Shown piece after piece: positions 1 to 9,117 of a stretch of DNA of 32,601 bases. Every line of letters starts with the position of its first letter. The first letter of the stretch is position 1. The notes under the pieces are model-generated. The model was given only the letters and a program-made list of their open reading frames with translations. It was not told the origin of the DNA and made no database searches. Source of the stretch: an uncultured Prevotella sp. (GTDB lineage: Bacteria; Bacteroidota; Bacteroidia; Bacteroidales; Bacteroidaceae); the NCBI GenBank assembly GCA_945830345.1, contig CALZYS010000016.1:1-32601 (forward strand), given 5' to 3'. The translations under genes and the position numbers were made by a program.

Positions 1-2
1 AG

Positions 3-401
3 AAGGGCAAGGACGGTAAAATCAAGGTATCATTCTTCGACCTGCCTGAGATTGAGGAACTTATCAACGCCCCACTCGAAGGCGAGGCTTTCAAGCATCA
101 TCGCGAGGTGTATGAGGGATTCAACCGACTGAAAGAGCAGAAGCTCAAGACCAAAAACCTCAACGCCCAACTGCGCCCCTATCAGGAAGAGGGCATAAAA
201 TGGATAAAATATCTCTATGACAACAATCTCGGAGGATGTCTCGCCGACGATATGGGATTGGGAAAGACGGTGCAGACCATCGGTATGCTCACGATGATAT
301 ATCCCAAGGAGAAAAAGCCCACGCTGCCAGTGGCATCCGCTCAGATACGAATGCCGGAGAATTTGGTCGTTAACCCTTCACCCTTCATAAATCACGCATA
401 A
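3..401 (+). pseudogene. SNF2-family helicase, 5' fragment truncated by an inserted element
   Basis: The reading frame is open from the left edge, so the true start lies outside the window. It encodes the start of a SNF2 ATPase domain: the segment [19 protein letters not shown], then the Walker A region [12 protein letters not shown] around positions 243-280. In the family, a motif Ia strand and several hundred more residues (DExH box, helicase C domain) follow. Here homology appears to stop near position 330, after KEKKPTL, and the frame runs into the inverted-repeat element and stops at 399-401 with a tail unlike SNF2 proteins. No remaining helicase sequence is found to the right. The protein would lack Walker B and the second RecA lobe, so it should be inactive as an ATPase. 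An assembly join or a rearrangement next to the element could also explain it. Confidence 0.8.
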
Positions 402-522
402 CAAACTATAAATCAAAAAGTTAACGTTATGAAGGGTTGAGCCAACCCTTCATAGCAGCAGCACATTGATTATTAAAACTTTACAGCCGATTTAAGGGTT
501 AACGCATAAATTCTCCGGCATT
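350..522. mobile_element. MITE-like element with 29-bp terminal inverted repeats
   Basis: The left end (350-378) and the reverse complement of the right end (494-522) agree at 26 of 29 positions; both begin AATGCCGGAGAATTT and end CGTTAACCCTT. Between them lies a perfect 11-bp stem with a 5-base loop (428-454, arms TATGAAGGGTT / AACCCTTCATA), and the CCCTTCATA word is repeated at 379-387. No protein of meaningful length is encoded. The size and structure fit a non-autonomous miniature element. A clean target-site duplication is not visible; the flanks GATACG and GAAACG match at only five of six bases. A short invertible DNA segment is the main alternative. Confidence 0.6.
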
Positions 523-695
523 GAAACGATATACCGACGTAAATTGATTTAAATTTATATAAAAATCGTTTAATTTTGTCGATTTCCACTATTTTTCTTT
601 TGTTTTTCTACCTAATATTTAAAATATTATTTGTATCTTTGCAGCGCAAAAAACATGTTAAAACAAAAAATCATAATATCAAAACTGTCACATTT
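523..695 (+). promoter_or_regulatory. Upstream region of LruC lipoprotein gene with TAnnTTTG boxes
   Basis: This AT-rich stretch holds no gene. TATCTTTG at 634-641 is a good Bacteroidetes -7 box about 55 bases before the chosen ATG at 696. A second candidate, TAATTTTG, lies at 571-578. Neither has a clear TTTG -33 box at 19-21 bases, so the active one cannot be decided by eye. Confidence 0.5.
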
Positions 696-2621
696 ATGAA
701 AAAGATCGTTAGAAGCAGCTCGATGGTTGCCATGGCAGCCACAGCTATCCTCATGTGTTCTTGCTCAAAGAACTTTGGTTTCTACGACCCTGCACAAAAC
801 GTCGCTGACGAATATGCTAAGGGTTGGCAGGAGGCTTTTGGAGACATCGACTCCAACCAAGATTGGAACTTGGCCACTCAGAGAACAATTACAGTATCTG
901 TTGCTGAACAATCAGAAGTCAACATCTACACCAAGGGACTTGACAAGTCGTATCTACTTGCTAAAAGCACAGTAAATGGAACTGCTGACATCAAATTTGA
1001 TGCCCGCAAGGATCTTGCTGAGGTATATGTTGTTGCCATTGCAGGCGACAAGCGTGATGTTCGCACGGTGAATATTACTGGCGAAACAGCCACAGCCGAC
1101 TTCACTGCTTCCTCCACAAGGGCAGCCATGAGGGCTGGAGAGACACTGCCCAATAGGGAATTGGTGTATGCTTGGGGATATAACTTTAAAAGAGGTATGT
1201 TCACGAATCATTTCAACGAAGATTTCGCTAACAAAATCAATGTTGGTTCGTATGATGAAAACTATAACTATCTGAGTTGGGGCAGCCAAATGTATGCAAC
1301 AGTACATTGGAACCGTACTTTACAAGAGACAGGAACTGATTGTAATATGGAAGCTCTTGCTGACGTACAAGAAGGATGCCGCAATCTTTATACTGCTACT
1401 GACGATGACATCACCAAGCTATATCCATTTACACAGAATTACAAAATGGTGACTGCTAAAGCTCAGGAGATTACTCTGACTGGTATATTCAGGAACACAG
1501 CAGGAAGTACTGCGCTCATCTATTATTACACAGCTCCCAACGCTACCACAGAACAGCTGAAAGCCGCAGACAAATACGTACTGATTCCTAACACTGCAAA
1601 CATTGTTGGAAAAGAGTACAAACTTGTTTATTATGATCCAGAAAACAATTATGCGCCCTCTTATACATTCCCTGCAAATGTTGAAATTCATTTCGCATTA
1701 GCTATTAATCCAAGTTGTTATAGCGCAGGCGTAGATTGGACTTATGAAACAGGCGATATAGATATAAATGCGATGCTTGGTGCTCTCATTTCCTTCTCCG
1801 ATGAGGCTCTAAACACTGAGATGTTCCAAAATGCAAATGCGGCATACAAATCTGGCGCATGGACATCAATGGCTTCATCTGCTGTATATAAATATAACGG
1901 TGTGAATATCATCAGTTTTGAGGACTGGGGTGGCCAGTTTACAGTGAATAACGGTGTTCCAAGCGCGTCAAGCGGCAATAGTATTGACTGGAATGACATA
2001 GCATTTGCCATCAACGCTGATTTCCAGACTCCTCCGCCTCCAGTAGAGGAAGAGCAGGAAGAGGGCGAATCTTGGATTATCGCCTGCGAGGACCTCGGCG
2101 ACACTGACGACTACGACTTCAATGACGTTGTCTTCAAGGTGACACACGTTTCCGGCCAGACAACAGCCACTGTCACTCCGTTGGCTGCCGGCGGTACATT
2201 GGAGACATTTATCATCCATAACGATAAGTATATTGGCGAGACCCACCAACTTCTCGGTGCATCGGCTTCTACCTCAGGCAACTATCCGATGATCAACACC
2301 TCGAAAATCACGGCTTCAGCCACACCAAAGACCGTTACCGTTGACGCCGACTTCTCTATCGCTGAAAGCATGGGAGGCTTTGGTATCCTGGTGAAGGGCA
2401 AAAACGATAGCAATAGCACCGAGGCCACTGTCATCACCGCTCCTACATCAGGAAAGGCTCCGCAGATGATTTGCGTGCCGGCAACATGGGCTTGGCCTAC
2501 GGAGCGCACCAAGATTCAAGACGCTTATCCCGACTTCGCCAACTGGAGTGCTAACAGCAATAACATCGAATGGTATAACAATGCTGTCAGTGACAAAGTC
2601 ATAGGCGGAAGCGCTGAATAA
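696..2621 (+). CDS. LruC/DUF4842 domain lipoprotein (641 aa)
   Basis: The frame is open from 576, but ATG 696 gives a proper lipoprotein signal peptide (MKKIVRSSS, hydrophobic stretch, Cys23 preceded by Ser) and lies downstream of the promoter box, so it is preferred. The N-terminal mature part has the motif AFGDIDSNQDWNLA seen in Bacteroidetes LruC/DUF4842 proteins. An acidic linker (about 447-457) leads to the C-terminal LruC domain, with the acidic DDYDFNDVV signature at residues 471-479 and a closing PDFANW...WYNNA segment. The protein is probably anchored in the outer membrane or exported; the domain has no established biochemical role. The central 300 residues are not recognised. A second LruC lipoprotein is encoded convergently just downstream. 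Confidence 0.8.
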   Translation: MKKIVRSSSMVAMAATAILMCSCSKNFGFYDPAQNVADEYAKGWQEAFGDIDSNQDWNLATQRTITVSVAEQSEVNIYTKGLDKSYLLAKSTVNGTADIKFDARKDLAEVYVVAIAGDKRDVRTVNITGETATADFTASSTRAAMRAGETLPNRELVYAWGYNFKRGMFTNHFNEDFANKINVGSYDENYNYLSWGSQMYATVHWNRTLQETGTDCNMEALADVQEGCRNLYTATDDDITKLYPFTQNYKMVTAKAQEITLTGIFRNTAGSTALIYYYTAPNATTEQLKAADKYVLIPNTANIVGKEYKLVYYDPENNYAPSYTFPANVEIHFALAINPSCYSAGVDWTYETGDIDINAMLGALISFSDEALNTEMFQNANAAYKSGAWTSMASSAVYKYNGVNIISFEDWGGQFTVNNGVPSASSGNSIDWNDIAFAINADFQTPPPPVEEEQEEGESWIIACEDLGDTDDYDFNDVVFKVTHVSGQTTATVTPLAAGGTLETFIIHNDKYIGETHQLLGASASTSGNYPMINTSKITASATPKTVTVDADFSIAESMGGFGILVKGKNDSNSTEATVITAPTSGKAPQMICVPATWAWPTERTKIQDAYPDFANWSANSNNIEWYNNAVSDKVIGGSAE

Positions 2622-2664
2622 AAAAATCATTTAGTCAGTAATAATAATCTATATTTTTTATCAA

Positions 2665-2705
2665 AAAACGCAACCTTACGCGAGAAGCGATAGAGGTTGC
2701 GTTTT
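2665..2705. terminator. Bidirectional terminator between the convergent LruC genes
   Basis: A perfect 12-bp inverted repeat (AAAACGCAACCT / AGGTTGCGTTTT) with a 17-base loop is A-rich on the left and T-rich on the right, so it can end transcription from both sides. Confidence 0.85.
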
Positions 2706-2757
2706 GTTTTTATCTCATAATTTATGAGTGGAGATATATCAATATAGAGTTGACACT

Positions 2758-4071
2758 TTACGGATAAACCACTTCGGAGTCTTGCGGCTTGTTATACCAA
2801 TCCCTGTTGGATGTGCGGTTTTGAGCCCACGAAGAGAAGCCAAGATAAGCTCCACCAATCACATTGCCCTTTGCCTTACCGATAGAAAGGCCCTCAATAG
2901 GATATTTAAACTCTCCAGGAATGAGCAATGCCCAGGGATAGTTTGTGCCATAAGGGCTTGTGCCATCTGACTTTATCGCAGCCCACTCGTTTATCACCTC
3001 AACGGTCTTGAATGCCATTGTGTGTACCTCGAATACTCCTGCATTGTATTCCTCAAGAATAAAGAGGTCGATGTCGGAAACAGAGAAGTTATTGAACAAG
3101 GTGGCATCGTTCACGGCAAACTTGAATGTCTGTGTCTTGGCACTTACTGCCACTCCTCGAAGGTCTTCCTCGTCGGTGACTGTGTTATAGTAATTTCGCT
3201 CAGGCAAGGCTGCGGTCGTAGCTCCTCCACTGATGAAATAATGCGCATCGTTGAACACGGGAATCACAAGGTCGGTGGAGTTGCGCATTGTGAGAAACTC
3301 GTTGCTGTCGCCAAACTTGGGCAGCATGTCCTGGTCGCCATACTGAGGGAAGAAATAATTGCCAGGACCAAAACGCTCGTAAGTGGTGCCGATGACTTCC
3401 TTGGCACTAACTCCCGGAAGCCGCATCGCAGCGGCCAATCGACTGCCCGAACCTACAGCCCTCACCTTCACTCCTATTGATATATAGCGAGTGCCGTTCT
3501 CGATGGATTTGCCTATATTCACGCCCATCACTACATCGTTGAAATCATAGTCTCCTGGCTGGGGGAAGTTTTCCTCAAAACAGAAAGTGTAGGTCTGGGG
3601 AATATCCGTAGATGCAGATTCATTTGAGAGAACATCATCTGCTGAGGTTGCTTCGGAGAACACCAACTCATTGAGGGATATAGTGGCATTAGTCTCGCGC
3701 ACTCTGCGCTGTCCCTTGTCGTCAACAAGCGACACATATATCTTGTCAATAACAGAAGGAGCAGCAACTTTGATATCGTAATTCTGGTTTCCCTCAACAT
3801 TGCAGGTGTTGAGCAGTCTCGTTGAGATGTTCTCTGGATTACCCGAATAGAACTTCAGCGTGTAGGTGCCTTCATAACCTATCCCTACCCTAAATGGGTA
3901 TTGATAGATTGTTGACCACTCATGCAGAGGATCTATATTCTGCACTGGGAAGGCATTGGTCACAAACTCGTTGTAGTTATCCTCGTCGAAGAGATTGGCC
4001 TCCTTGCACGAGGTGACTGCAACAATTACGGCGACTAAGCCGACAATTAAGAATGTCTTAGTTTTCATCAT
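2758..4071 (-). CDS. LruC/DUF4842 domain lipoprotein (437 aa)
   Basis: The protein starts with a lipoprotein signal peptide (hydrophobic residues 7-19, lipobox VTSC with Cys22). The mature N-terminus contains the FPVQNIDPLHEW segment, which parallels the IDSNQDW motif of the convergent neighbour. The LruC domain occupies about residues 160-437: acidic GDYDFNDVV signature (173-181), then a long beta-rich region and the family's usual end, PWALLIPGEFKYP...WYN. It is expected on the cell surface or in the periplasm; no enzymatic residues are evident. Met1 and Met2 are both possible starts. It appears monocistronic, with its own promoter at 4125 and a shared terminator. Confidence 0.82.
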   Translation of the reverse strand: MMKTKTFLIVGLVAVIVAVTSCKEANLFDEDNYNEFVTNAFPVQNIDPLHEWSTIYQYPFRVGIGYEGTYTLKFYSGNPENISTRLLNTCNVEGNQNYDIKVAAPSVIDKIYVSLVDDKGQRRVRETNATISLNELVFSEATSADDVLSNESASTDIPQTYTFCFEENFPQPGDYDFNDVVMGVNIGKSIENGTRYISIGVKVRAVGSGSRLAAAMRLPGVSAKEVIGTTYERFGPGNYFFPQYGDQDMLPKFGDSNEFLTMRNSTDLVIPVFNDAHYFISGGATTAALPERNYYNTVTDEEDLRGVAVSAKTQTFKFAVNDATLFNNFSVSDIDLFILEEYNAGVFEVHTMAFKTVEVINEWAAIKSDGTSPYGTNYPWALLIPGEFKYPIEGLSIGKAKGNVIGGAYLGFSSWAQNRTSNRDWYNKPQDSEVVYP

Positions 4072-4124
4072 AATATGATAATGTTTTTATGGGTATATAC
4101 CTTATTTTATACGCGATTATGCTG

Positions 4125-4132
4125 CAAAGTTA
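4125..4132 (-). promoter_or_regulatory. -7 box TAACTTTG for the minus-strand LruC gene
   Basis: The minus strand reads TAACTTTGCAGC about 54 bases before the start at 4071. A -33 TTTG is only approximate (TTTC near 4149-4152). It is divergent from the next promoter. Confidence 0.65.
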
Positions 4133-4171
4133 TAAAAAAATTCGATACGAAAGACCTTTTTTCACTTATTC

Positions 4172-4203
4172 TTTGCATTTTAGACAAAAAAAAGCTAACT
4201 TTG
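4172..4203 (+). promoter_or_regulatory. Bacteroidetes promoter of the SpmAB-flippase-peptidase-GH2 operon
   Basis: TTTG at 4172-4175, a 20-base spacer and TAACTTTG at 4196-4203 match the consensus. The start codon follows 28 bases later. No other promoter-like sequence fits in the tiny gaps of the next three genes. Confidence 0.85.
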
Positions 4204-4231
4204 CAGCATTGTTTTAGAATTAATCGCGCTT

Positions 4232-5464
4232 ATGGTACTGAATTACATTTGGATAGCATTCTTCGTGGTGGCATTCGTCATCGGACTCATACAGTTGTTG
4301 TTCTTCGGCAATTATGACGTATTTCCGGCAATGATGGACTCCACGTTCGCCTCGTCGAAGACAGCGTTCGAGATTTCGCTCGGTCTGACGGGAGTGCTGT
4401 CGTTATGGCTCGGAATAATGAAGATTGGCGAGAAGGGGGGCGTGGTGAACGTGCTCGCACGCTTGCTCAGTCCTGTGTTCTGCAAACTCTTTCCTGACAT
4501 CCCCAAGGGGCACCCCGTGACGGGCAGCATCTTCATGAACATCGCAGCCAATATGCTCGGGCTCGACAATGCAGCCACTCCATTGGGATTGAAGGCGATG
4601 GAACAGCTGCAGGAGCTCAACACCAAAAAGGACACGGCCACCAACCCGATGATTATGTTCCTCGTGCTCAACACCAGCGGACTCACTCTCATCCCAGTGA
4701 GCATCATGGTGTATAGGGCACAGATGGGGGCGGCACAACCCACTGACATCTTCGTGCCCATACTGCTTGCCACCTTCTTCTCGACACTCGCTGGCATTAT
4801 TGCCACAAGCTTATATCAGCGCATTAATCTCATCAACCGCACTATGCTGCTCACCCTCGGCGGTGCCAGTGTGCTCGTTGCCGCAGTGATATGGGGATTC
4901 AGCCGTATGAGCAAGGAAGAGGTGGACATCGTCAGCACTACTACAGCCAACATCCTGCTGATGACGATTATCGTGGGATTCATCCTCGCGGGAGTGAGAA
5001 AGAAGGTGAACGTATATGATGCCTTCATCGAGGGAGCGAAGGACGGATTCCAGACAGCCGTCAGAATCATCCCCTATCTTGTTGCCATCCTCGTTGGAAT
5101 CGGTGTTTTTCGCGCCTCGGGAGCAATGGATTGGCTGATTGGCGGAGTGAAATGGACTGTGGAGGCAGTGGGTGGCAACACCGAATTCGTGGGAGCATTG
5201 CCTACGGCACTGATGAAACCGCTCTCAGGCAGCGGTGCCAGGGGAATGATGGTTGACGCGATGACCACCTACGGTGCCGACTCCTTCGTGGGCCGTCTGA
5301 GTTGCATATTCCAAGGCTCTACCGACACGACATTCTATGTCTTGGCAGTATATTTCGGTAGTGTGGGCGTGAGATACACCCGTCATGCCGTAGCCTGCGG
5401 TCTCCTTGCCGACCTTGCGGGAATAATCGCAGCTATAGCGATATGTTATCTTTTCTTTAATTAA
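4232..5464 (+). CDS. Fused SpmA-SpmB-type membrane protein (nucleoside recognition/Gate domains)
   Basis: A 410-residue polytopic membrane protein. The first half matches SpmA-type Gate domains (KLFPDIPKGHP, then NMLGLDNAATPLGLKAME around residues 90-130); the second half, from about 235, matches SpmB (GAKDGFQTAVRIIPYLVAIL and the ALPTALMKPLSGSGARG segment, then FQGSTDTTFYVLAVYFG). In Bacillus these are two spore-maturation proteins; here they form one chain in a non-sporulating phylum, where the fusion is commonly annotated as a nucleoside recognition protein of unknown transport activity. It is the first gene of a probable operon, with 12 bases to the flippase gene. The family call is firm; the substrate is unknown. 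Confidence 0.9.
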   Translation: MVLNYIWIAFFVVAFVIGLIQLLFFGNYDVFPAMMDSTFASSKTAFEISLGLTGVLSLWLGIMKIGEKGGVVNVLARLLSPVFCKLFPDIPKGHPVTGSIFMNIAANMLGLDNAATPLGLKAMEQLQELNTKKDTATNPMIMFLVLNTSGLTLIPVSIMVYRAQMGAAQPTDIFVPILLATFFSTLAGIIATSLYQRINLINRTMLLTLGGASVLVAAVIWGFSRMSKEEVDIVSTTTANILLMTIIVGFILAGVRKKVNVYDAFIEGAKDGFQTAVRIIPYLVAILVGIGVFRASGAMDWLIGGVKWTVEAVGGNTEFVGALPTALMKPLSGSGARGMMVDAMTTYGADSFVGRLSCIFQGSTDTTFYVLAVYFGSVGVRYTRHAVACGLLADLAGIIAAIAICYLFFN

Positions 5465-5476
5465 GAATTAGGTATT

Positions 5477-6961
5477 ATGGCAAATATGAAATCTCTGGCC
5501 AAGGACACGGCCATCTATGGACTTAGCAGTATTGTTGGGCGATTCCTCAACTATCTGCTCGTGCCACTCTACACCGCCAAACTGTCGGCAGCAAGCGGCG
5601 GTTATGGAGTTATTACCAATATGTATGCCTATACGGCTCTCATATTGGTGCTATTGACATTCGGAATGGAGACAACCTTCTTCCGATTCTCCAACAAGGA
5701 GGGCGAAGACCCCCAGAAAGTGTATTCCACGATATTAACTGCTGTAGGATTCACCGCAGTGGTATTTGTGGCTTTGGTATTCACGTTTATCTCACCATTG
5801 GCCGACGTGATGGGGTATGCCGATCATCCGTCGTATATATGGGTGATGGCAATGACTGTGGCGATAGACGCATTCCAATGCATACCGTTCGCCTATCTCA
5901 GATATAAGAAAAGACCAATAAAATTTGCGGCTCTCAAGATGCTGTTCATCGTGATGAACATACTGCTGAATTTAGTGTTCTTCGTCGCGTTGCCGGCTCT
6001 GTATGCTTCATATCCCGATGAAATCGGCAAAATTTACGACCCGACAATTGGTGTTGGCTATGCCTTCTACATCAACCTTGCCTGCACGGGAAGTATCACG
6101 TTTTGCTTCTATAAGGAACTCACAGGATTCCGTTATGTCTTCGACCGCAAACTTATGAAGAGGATGTTCTCTTACAGTTGGCCGATACTCATTTTGGGCA
6201 TTGCCGGCATCCTTAACCAGACAGCCGACAAGATACTTTTCCCATATATATATAAAGGTGAAAATGCCCACGAGCAACTCGGAATCTATGGTGCGGCATC
6301 AAAGATAGCCATGATAATGGCAATGATAACCCAGGCTTTCCGCTATGCCTACGAACCGTTTGTATTCGGAAAATCAAAAGACAAGGACAATCGCGAGACA
6401 TACGCCAAAGCAATGAAGTTCTTCATCATCTTCACCCTCTTGGCTTTCCTCACGGTAGTGGGCTATCTCGACGTACTGAAGCATATAATCGGCCAAGACT
6501 ACTGGAGCGGTCTGAAGGTGGTGCCCATCGTGATGGCAGCTGAGATAATGATGGGTATTTACTTCAACCTCTCGTTCTGGTATAAACTCATCGACAAGAC
6601 TATTTGGGGAGCATGGTTCTCGGGCATCGGTTGTGCCGTACTGATAGCTGTCAACATAATCTTCGTGCCGCAATATGGATATATGGCTTGCGCATGGGCA
6701 GGATTTGCCGGATATGCCACGGCAATGACACTTAGTTACTTTGTCGGACAGAAATATTATCCCATCAAATACGACCTTGCAGAAATAGGCAAATATATCG
6801 TATTGGCTATTATATGCTTTGCCTTAATGACGTTAGGCAGAGACCACATCGGTGGATTATGGGTGATTGTGCCTAACACATTGTTGATATTACTCTTCAT
6901 CGCATATATTGTGAAGAAAGATTTTCCGCTTACACCTATCTTGAAGAAATTTAAAAAATAA
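5477..6961 (+). CDS. Polysaccharide biosynthesis / lipid-linked oligosaccharide flippase (MVF-like)
   Basis: A 494-residue integral membrane protein with about 12-14 hydrophobic segments spread along the chain. The start, AKDTAIYGLSSIVGRFLNYLLVPLY, is the characteristic opening of Wzx/MurJ-like exporters, followed by YGVITNMYAY. Such proteins move undecaprenyl-linked sugars across the inner membrane for surface polysaccharide assembly. No glycosyltransferases lie nearby, so this is a stand-alone flippase and its substrate cannot be inferred. It starts 12 bases after the SpmAB stop and ends 16 bases before the peptidase start, which suggests cotranscription. Confidence 0.85.
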   Translation: MANMKSLAKDTAIYGLSSIVGRFLNYLLVPLYTAKLSAASGGYGVITNMYAYTALILVLLTFGMETTFFRFSNKEGEDPQKVYSTILTAVGFTAVVFVALVFTFISPLADVMGYADHPSYIWVMAMTVAIDAFQCIPFAYLRYKKRPIKFAALKMLFIVMNILLNLVFFVALPALYASYPDEIGKIYDPTIGVGYAFYINLACTGSITFCFYKELTGFRYVFDRKLMKRMFSYSWPILILGIAGILNQTADKILFPYIYKGENAHEQLGIYGAASKIAMIMAMITQAFRYAYEPFVFGKSKDKDNRETYAKAMKFFIIFTLLAFLTVVGYLDVLKHIIGQDYWSGLKVVPIVMAAEIMMGIYFNLSFWYKLIDKTIWGAWFSGIGCAVLIAVNIIFVPQYGYMACAWAGFAGYATAMTLSYFVGQKYYPIKYDLAEIGKYIVLAIICFALMTLGRDHIGGLWVIVPNTLLILLFIAYIVKKDFPLTPILKKFKK

Positions 6962-6977
6962 GAATTAAGATATTATT

Positions 6978-9092
6978 ATGAAGAAAAGCACATTAATCAT
7001 GGCAGCAATGCTGTCAACCGCATCAGTGAATGCCGATGAAGGCATGTGGATGCTCTACAATCTGCCGCAGGCCGTTTATGGACAGATGCAGGCAGAAGGT
7101 TTCTCATTGCCCTACGACGCCATCTACAACAATGATGACGCAATCAAGAACGTAGTGGTAAACTTCTCGGGATATTGCTCGGGAGTGGTTGTTTCGCCCG
7201 ATGGACTGGTATTCACCAACCATCACTGTGGATTTGAGGCTATCCGCAGTCACTCCACCGTGGATCACGACTACATGCTCAACGGATTCTATGCCAAGAC
7301 TTACGAGGAGGAACTCCCAAACGAGGACATGTTCGTGAGCTTTATGGTGGAGCAGAAGGACATCACCGACTTGCTCGACAAGAAAGGAATCAACAAACTA
7401 TCGCCATCCGAGCAGGTGCATTTCCTCGATTCCATCGAGAATGCCATGTCAAAGGAGGTGAAGGCTAACGACTCCACACTACGCCTGGAAATCAAGCCTT
7501 TCTATGAGGGCAATAAGTATTACGCAACCACCTATCGCGACTTCACCGACCTGCGCTTGGTGTTCACCGTGCCAAAGTCAATGGGTAAGTTTGGAGGCGA
7601 GACCGACAACTGGATGTGGCCTCGACAGACATGCGACTTCTCTGTATTCCGCATCTATGCCGACCCGAAGACCAATGGTCCGGCGGCTTACAGCAAGGAC
7701 AACGTGCCATACAAGCCCAAGCACTGGTCGCCTGTATCGCTGCAAGGCTATAAGGAAGGTGACTTCGCCATGACCATGGGTTATCCTGGCAGTACGAGCC
7801 GCTATCTCTCCTCCTTCGGAATCCGTGAGCGTCGCGATGCCGAGAACGAGCCGCGAGCACAGGTGAGAGGTGTTAAGCAGGAGGTTATGCTCAAGCACAT
7901 GCGTGCCGACGAGGCTGTGAGAATTAAGTATGACTCCAAATACGCCCAAAGCAGCAACTACTGGAAGAACTCCATCGGAATGAACAAATGTATCGATTCC
8001 ACCGGCCTTATCCGCCAAAAGGCTGACTTCGAGAACAAGATTAAACGCTATCAGATGTTCACGGGCTATCTCAAGGGCAAGCTCGACTTCGACCTCATGG
8101 AACGTCTTTACAACAAGCGTCTGGACGTGAGACGCAACTATATGTATTTCCGCGAGACATTCATGCGCACCAACGAACTCGCCGACCGTGCCTACAGATA
8201 CCATAACGGAATGAAGGTACAGGGTCCCAAAGGCAAGAAGGCGAAGCAGTATGTGGAGTTTGAGGACAATAGCGACACATGGGATGCCGCCCTCGACAAG
8301 GAGGTGTATGCCACATTGCTGAAGAACTACCGCGAAAAGGCCGACGCTAAATATCTGCCCGAGTTCTATCAGACTATCGACAAGACATACGGCGGTGACT
8401 ATGCCAAGTACGTAGAAGATGTATGGAACAACAGCGTACTGATGAAGCGCGGCGAGAAGATATATATCAACAAGAAGATTTATGCAAGCGACTGTGGAGT
8501 GAAGATGGGTCTCGACCTCACCAACGTATTCAGTGACTTTAAGACGGAGCTCTCAATATTGAACGATTCCATCGATATTCAGGAGCGTTATCTCTGCGAC
8601 GCAATACTGCGTATGGAGATGGAAATGCCCCATTATAGCGATGCCAACTTCACCATGCGACTAAGCTACGGACAGGTGGGCGGATTTAACCTCAACGGAA
8701 ATGATTCTGGCTATTTTACCGAGGCATCGAGCATCGTGGAGAAGATGAAGAAAAGCGACGACAACTTCGAATATTTCGCCGAACCGATTATGCACGAACT
8801 CATGGGTGCCAAGGACTTCGGCAAATACACCGACAAGACCACAGGCAAGATGCAACTTTGCTTCCTCACCAACAACGACATCACCGGAGGTAATAGTGGT
8901 TCGCCGATATTCAACGGCAAGGGCGAACTCATCGGATTGGCTTTCGACGGCAACTGGGACAGTCTGTCGGGCGATATCTTCTTCGACAACAAACTAGCTC
9001 GCTGCATCGGCGTTGACATACGCTATATGCTCTACTTGATGGACAAGTGGGGGCATGCCGACAGACTCATCAAGGAGATTGATGCAAAATAA
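6978..9092 (+). CDS. S46 family dipeptidyl-peptidase, DPP7-like
   Basis: A 704-residue secreted serine peptidase that removes dipeptides from the N-terminus of peptides in the periplasm. A short signal peptide ends near residue 19 (SVNA before DEGMW). The triad regions are clear: TNHHCGF (His82/83), PRQTCDFSVFRIY (Asp220) and GGNSGSP (Ser640). Length matches DPP7/DPP11. The residue 18 after the catalytic serine separates the subtypes: Arg in DPP11 (acidic P1) and Gly in DPP7. Here it is Gly658 (FDGNW), which predicts DPP7-like preference for hydrophobic P1 residues. Third gene of the operon; peptide scavenging fits an amino-acid-fermenting lifestyle. Confidence 0.93.
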   Translation: MKKSTLIMAAMLSTASVNADEGMWMLYNLPQAVYGQMQAEGFSLPYDAIYNNDDAIKNVVVNFSGYCSGVVVSPDGLVFTNHHCGFEAIRSHSTVDHDYMLNGFYAKTYEEELPNEDMFVSFMVEQKDITDLLDKKGINKLSPSEQVHFLDSIENAMSKEVKANDSTLRLEIKPFYEGNKYYATTYRDFTDLRLVFTVPKSMGKFGGETDNWMWPRQTCDFSVFRIYADPKTNGPAAYSKDNVPYKPKHWSPVSLQGYKEGDFAMTMGYPGSTSRYLSSFGIRERRDAENEPRAQVRGVKQEVMLKHMRADEAVRIKYDSKYAQSSNYWKNSIGMNKCIDSTGLIRQKADFENKIKRYQMFTGYLKGKLDFDLMERLYNKRLDVRRNYMYFRETFMRTNELADRAYRYHNGMKVQGPKGKKAKQYVEFEDNSDTWDAALDKEVYATLLKNYREKADAKYLPEFYQTIDKTYGGDYAKYVEDVWNNSVLMKRGEKIYINKKIYASDCGVKMGLDLTNVFSDFKTELSILNDSIDIQERYLCDAILRMEMEMPHYSDANFTMRLSYGQVGGFNLNGNDSGYFTEASSIVEKMKKSDDNFEYFAEPIMHELMGAKDFGKYTDKTTGKMQLCFLTNNDITGGNSGSPIFNGKGELIGLAFDGNWDSLSGDIFFDNKLARCIGVDIRYMLYLMDKWGHADRLIKEIDAK

Positions 9093-9117
9093 CCATTTAT
9101 AACATAAAAACCTAAGT

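Noticed and set aside
576..695. 40-codon N-terminal extension of the first LruC lipoprotein
   Set aside because: It covers the promoter box at 634-641 and would put a hydrophobic stretch before the lipoprotein signal peptide; ATG 696 fits better.
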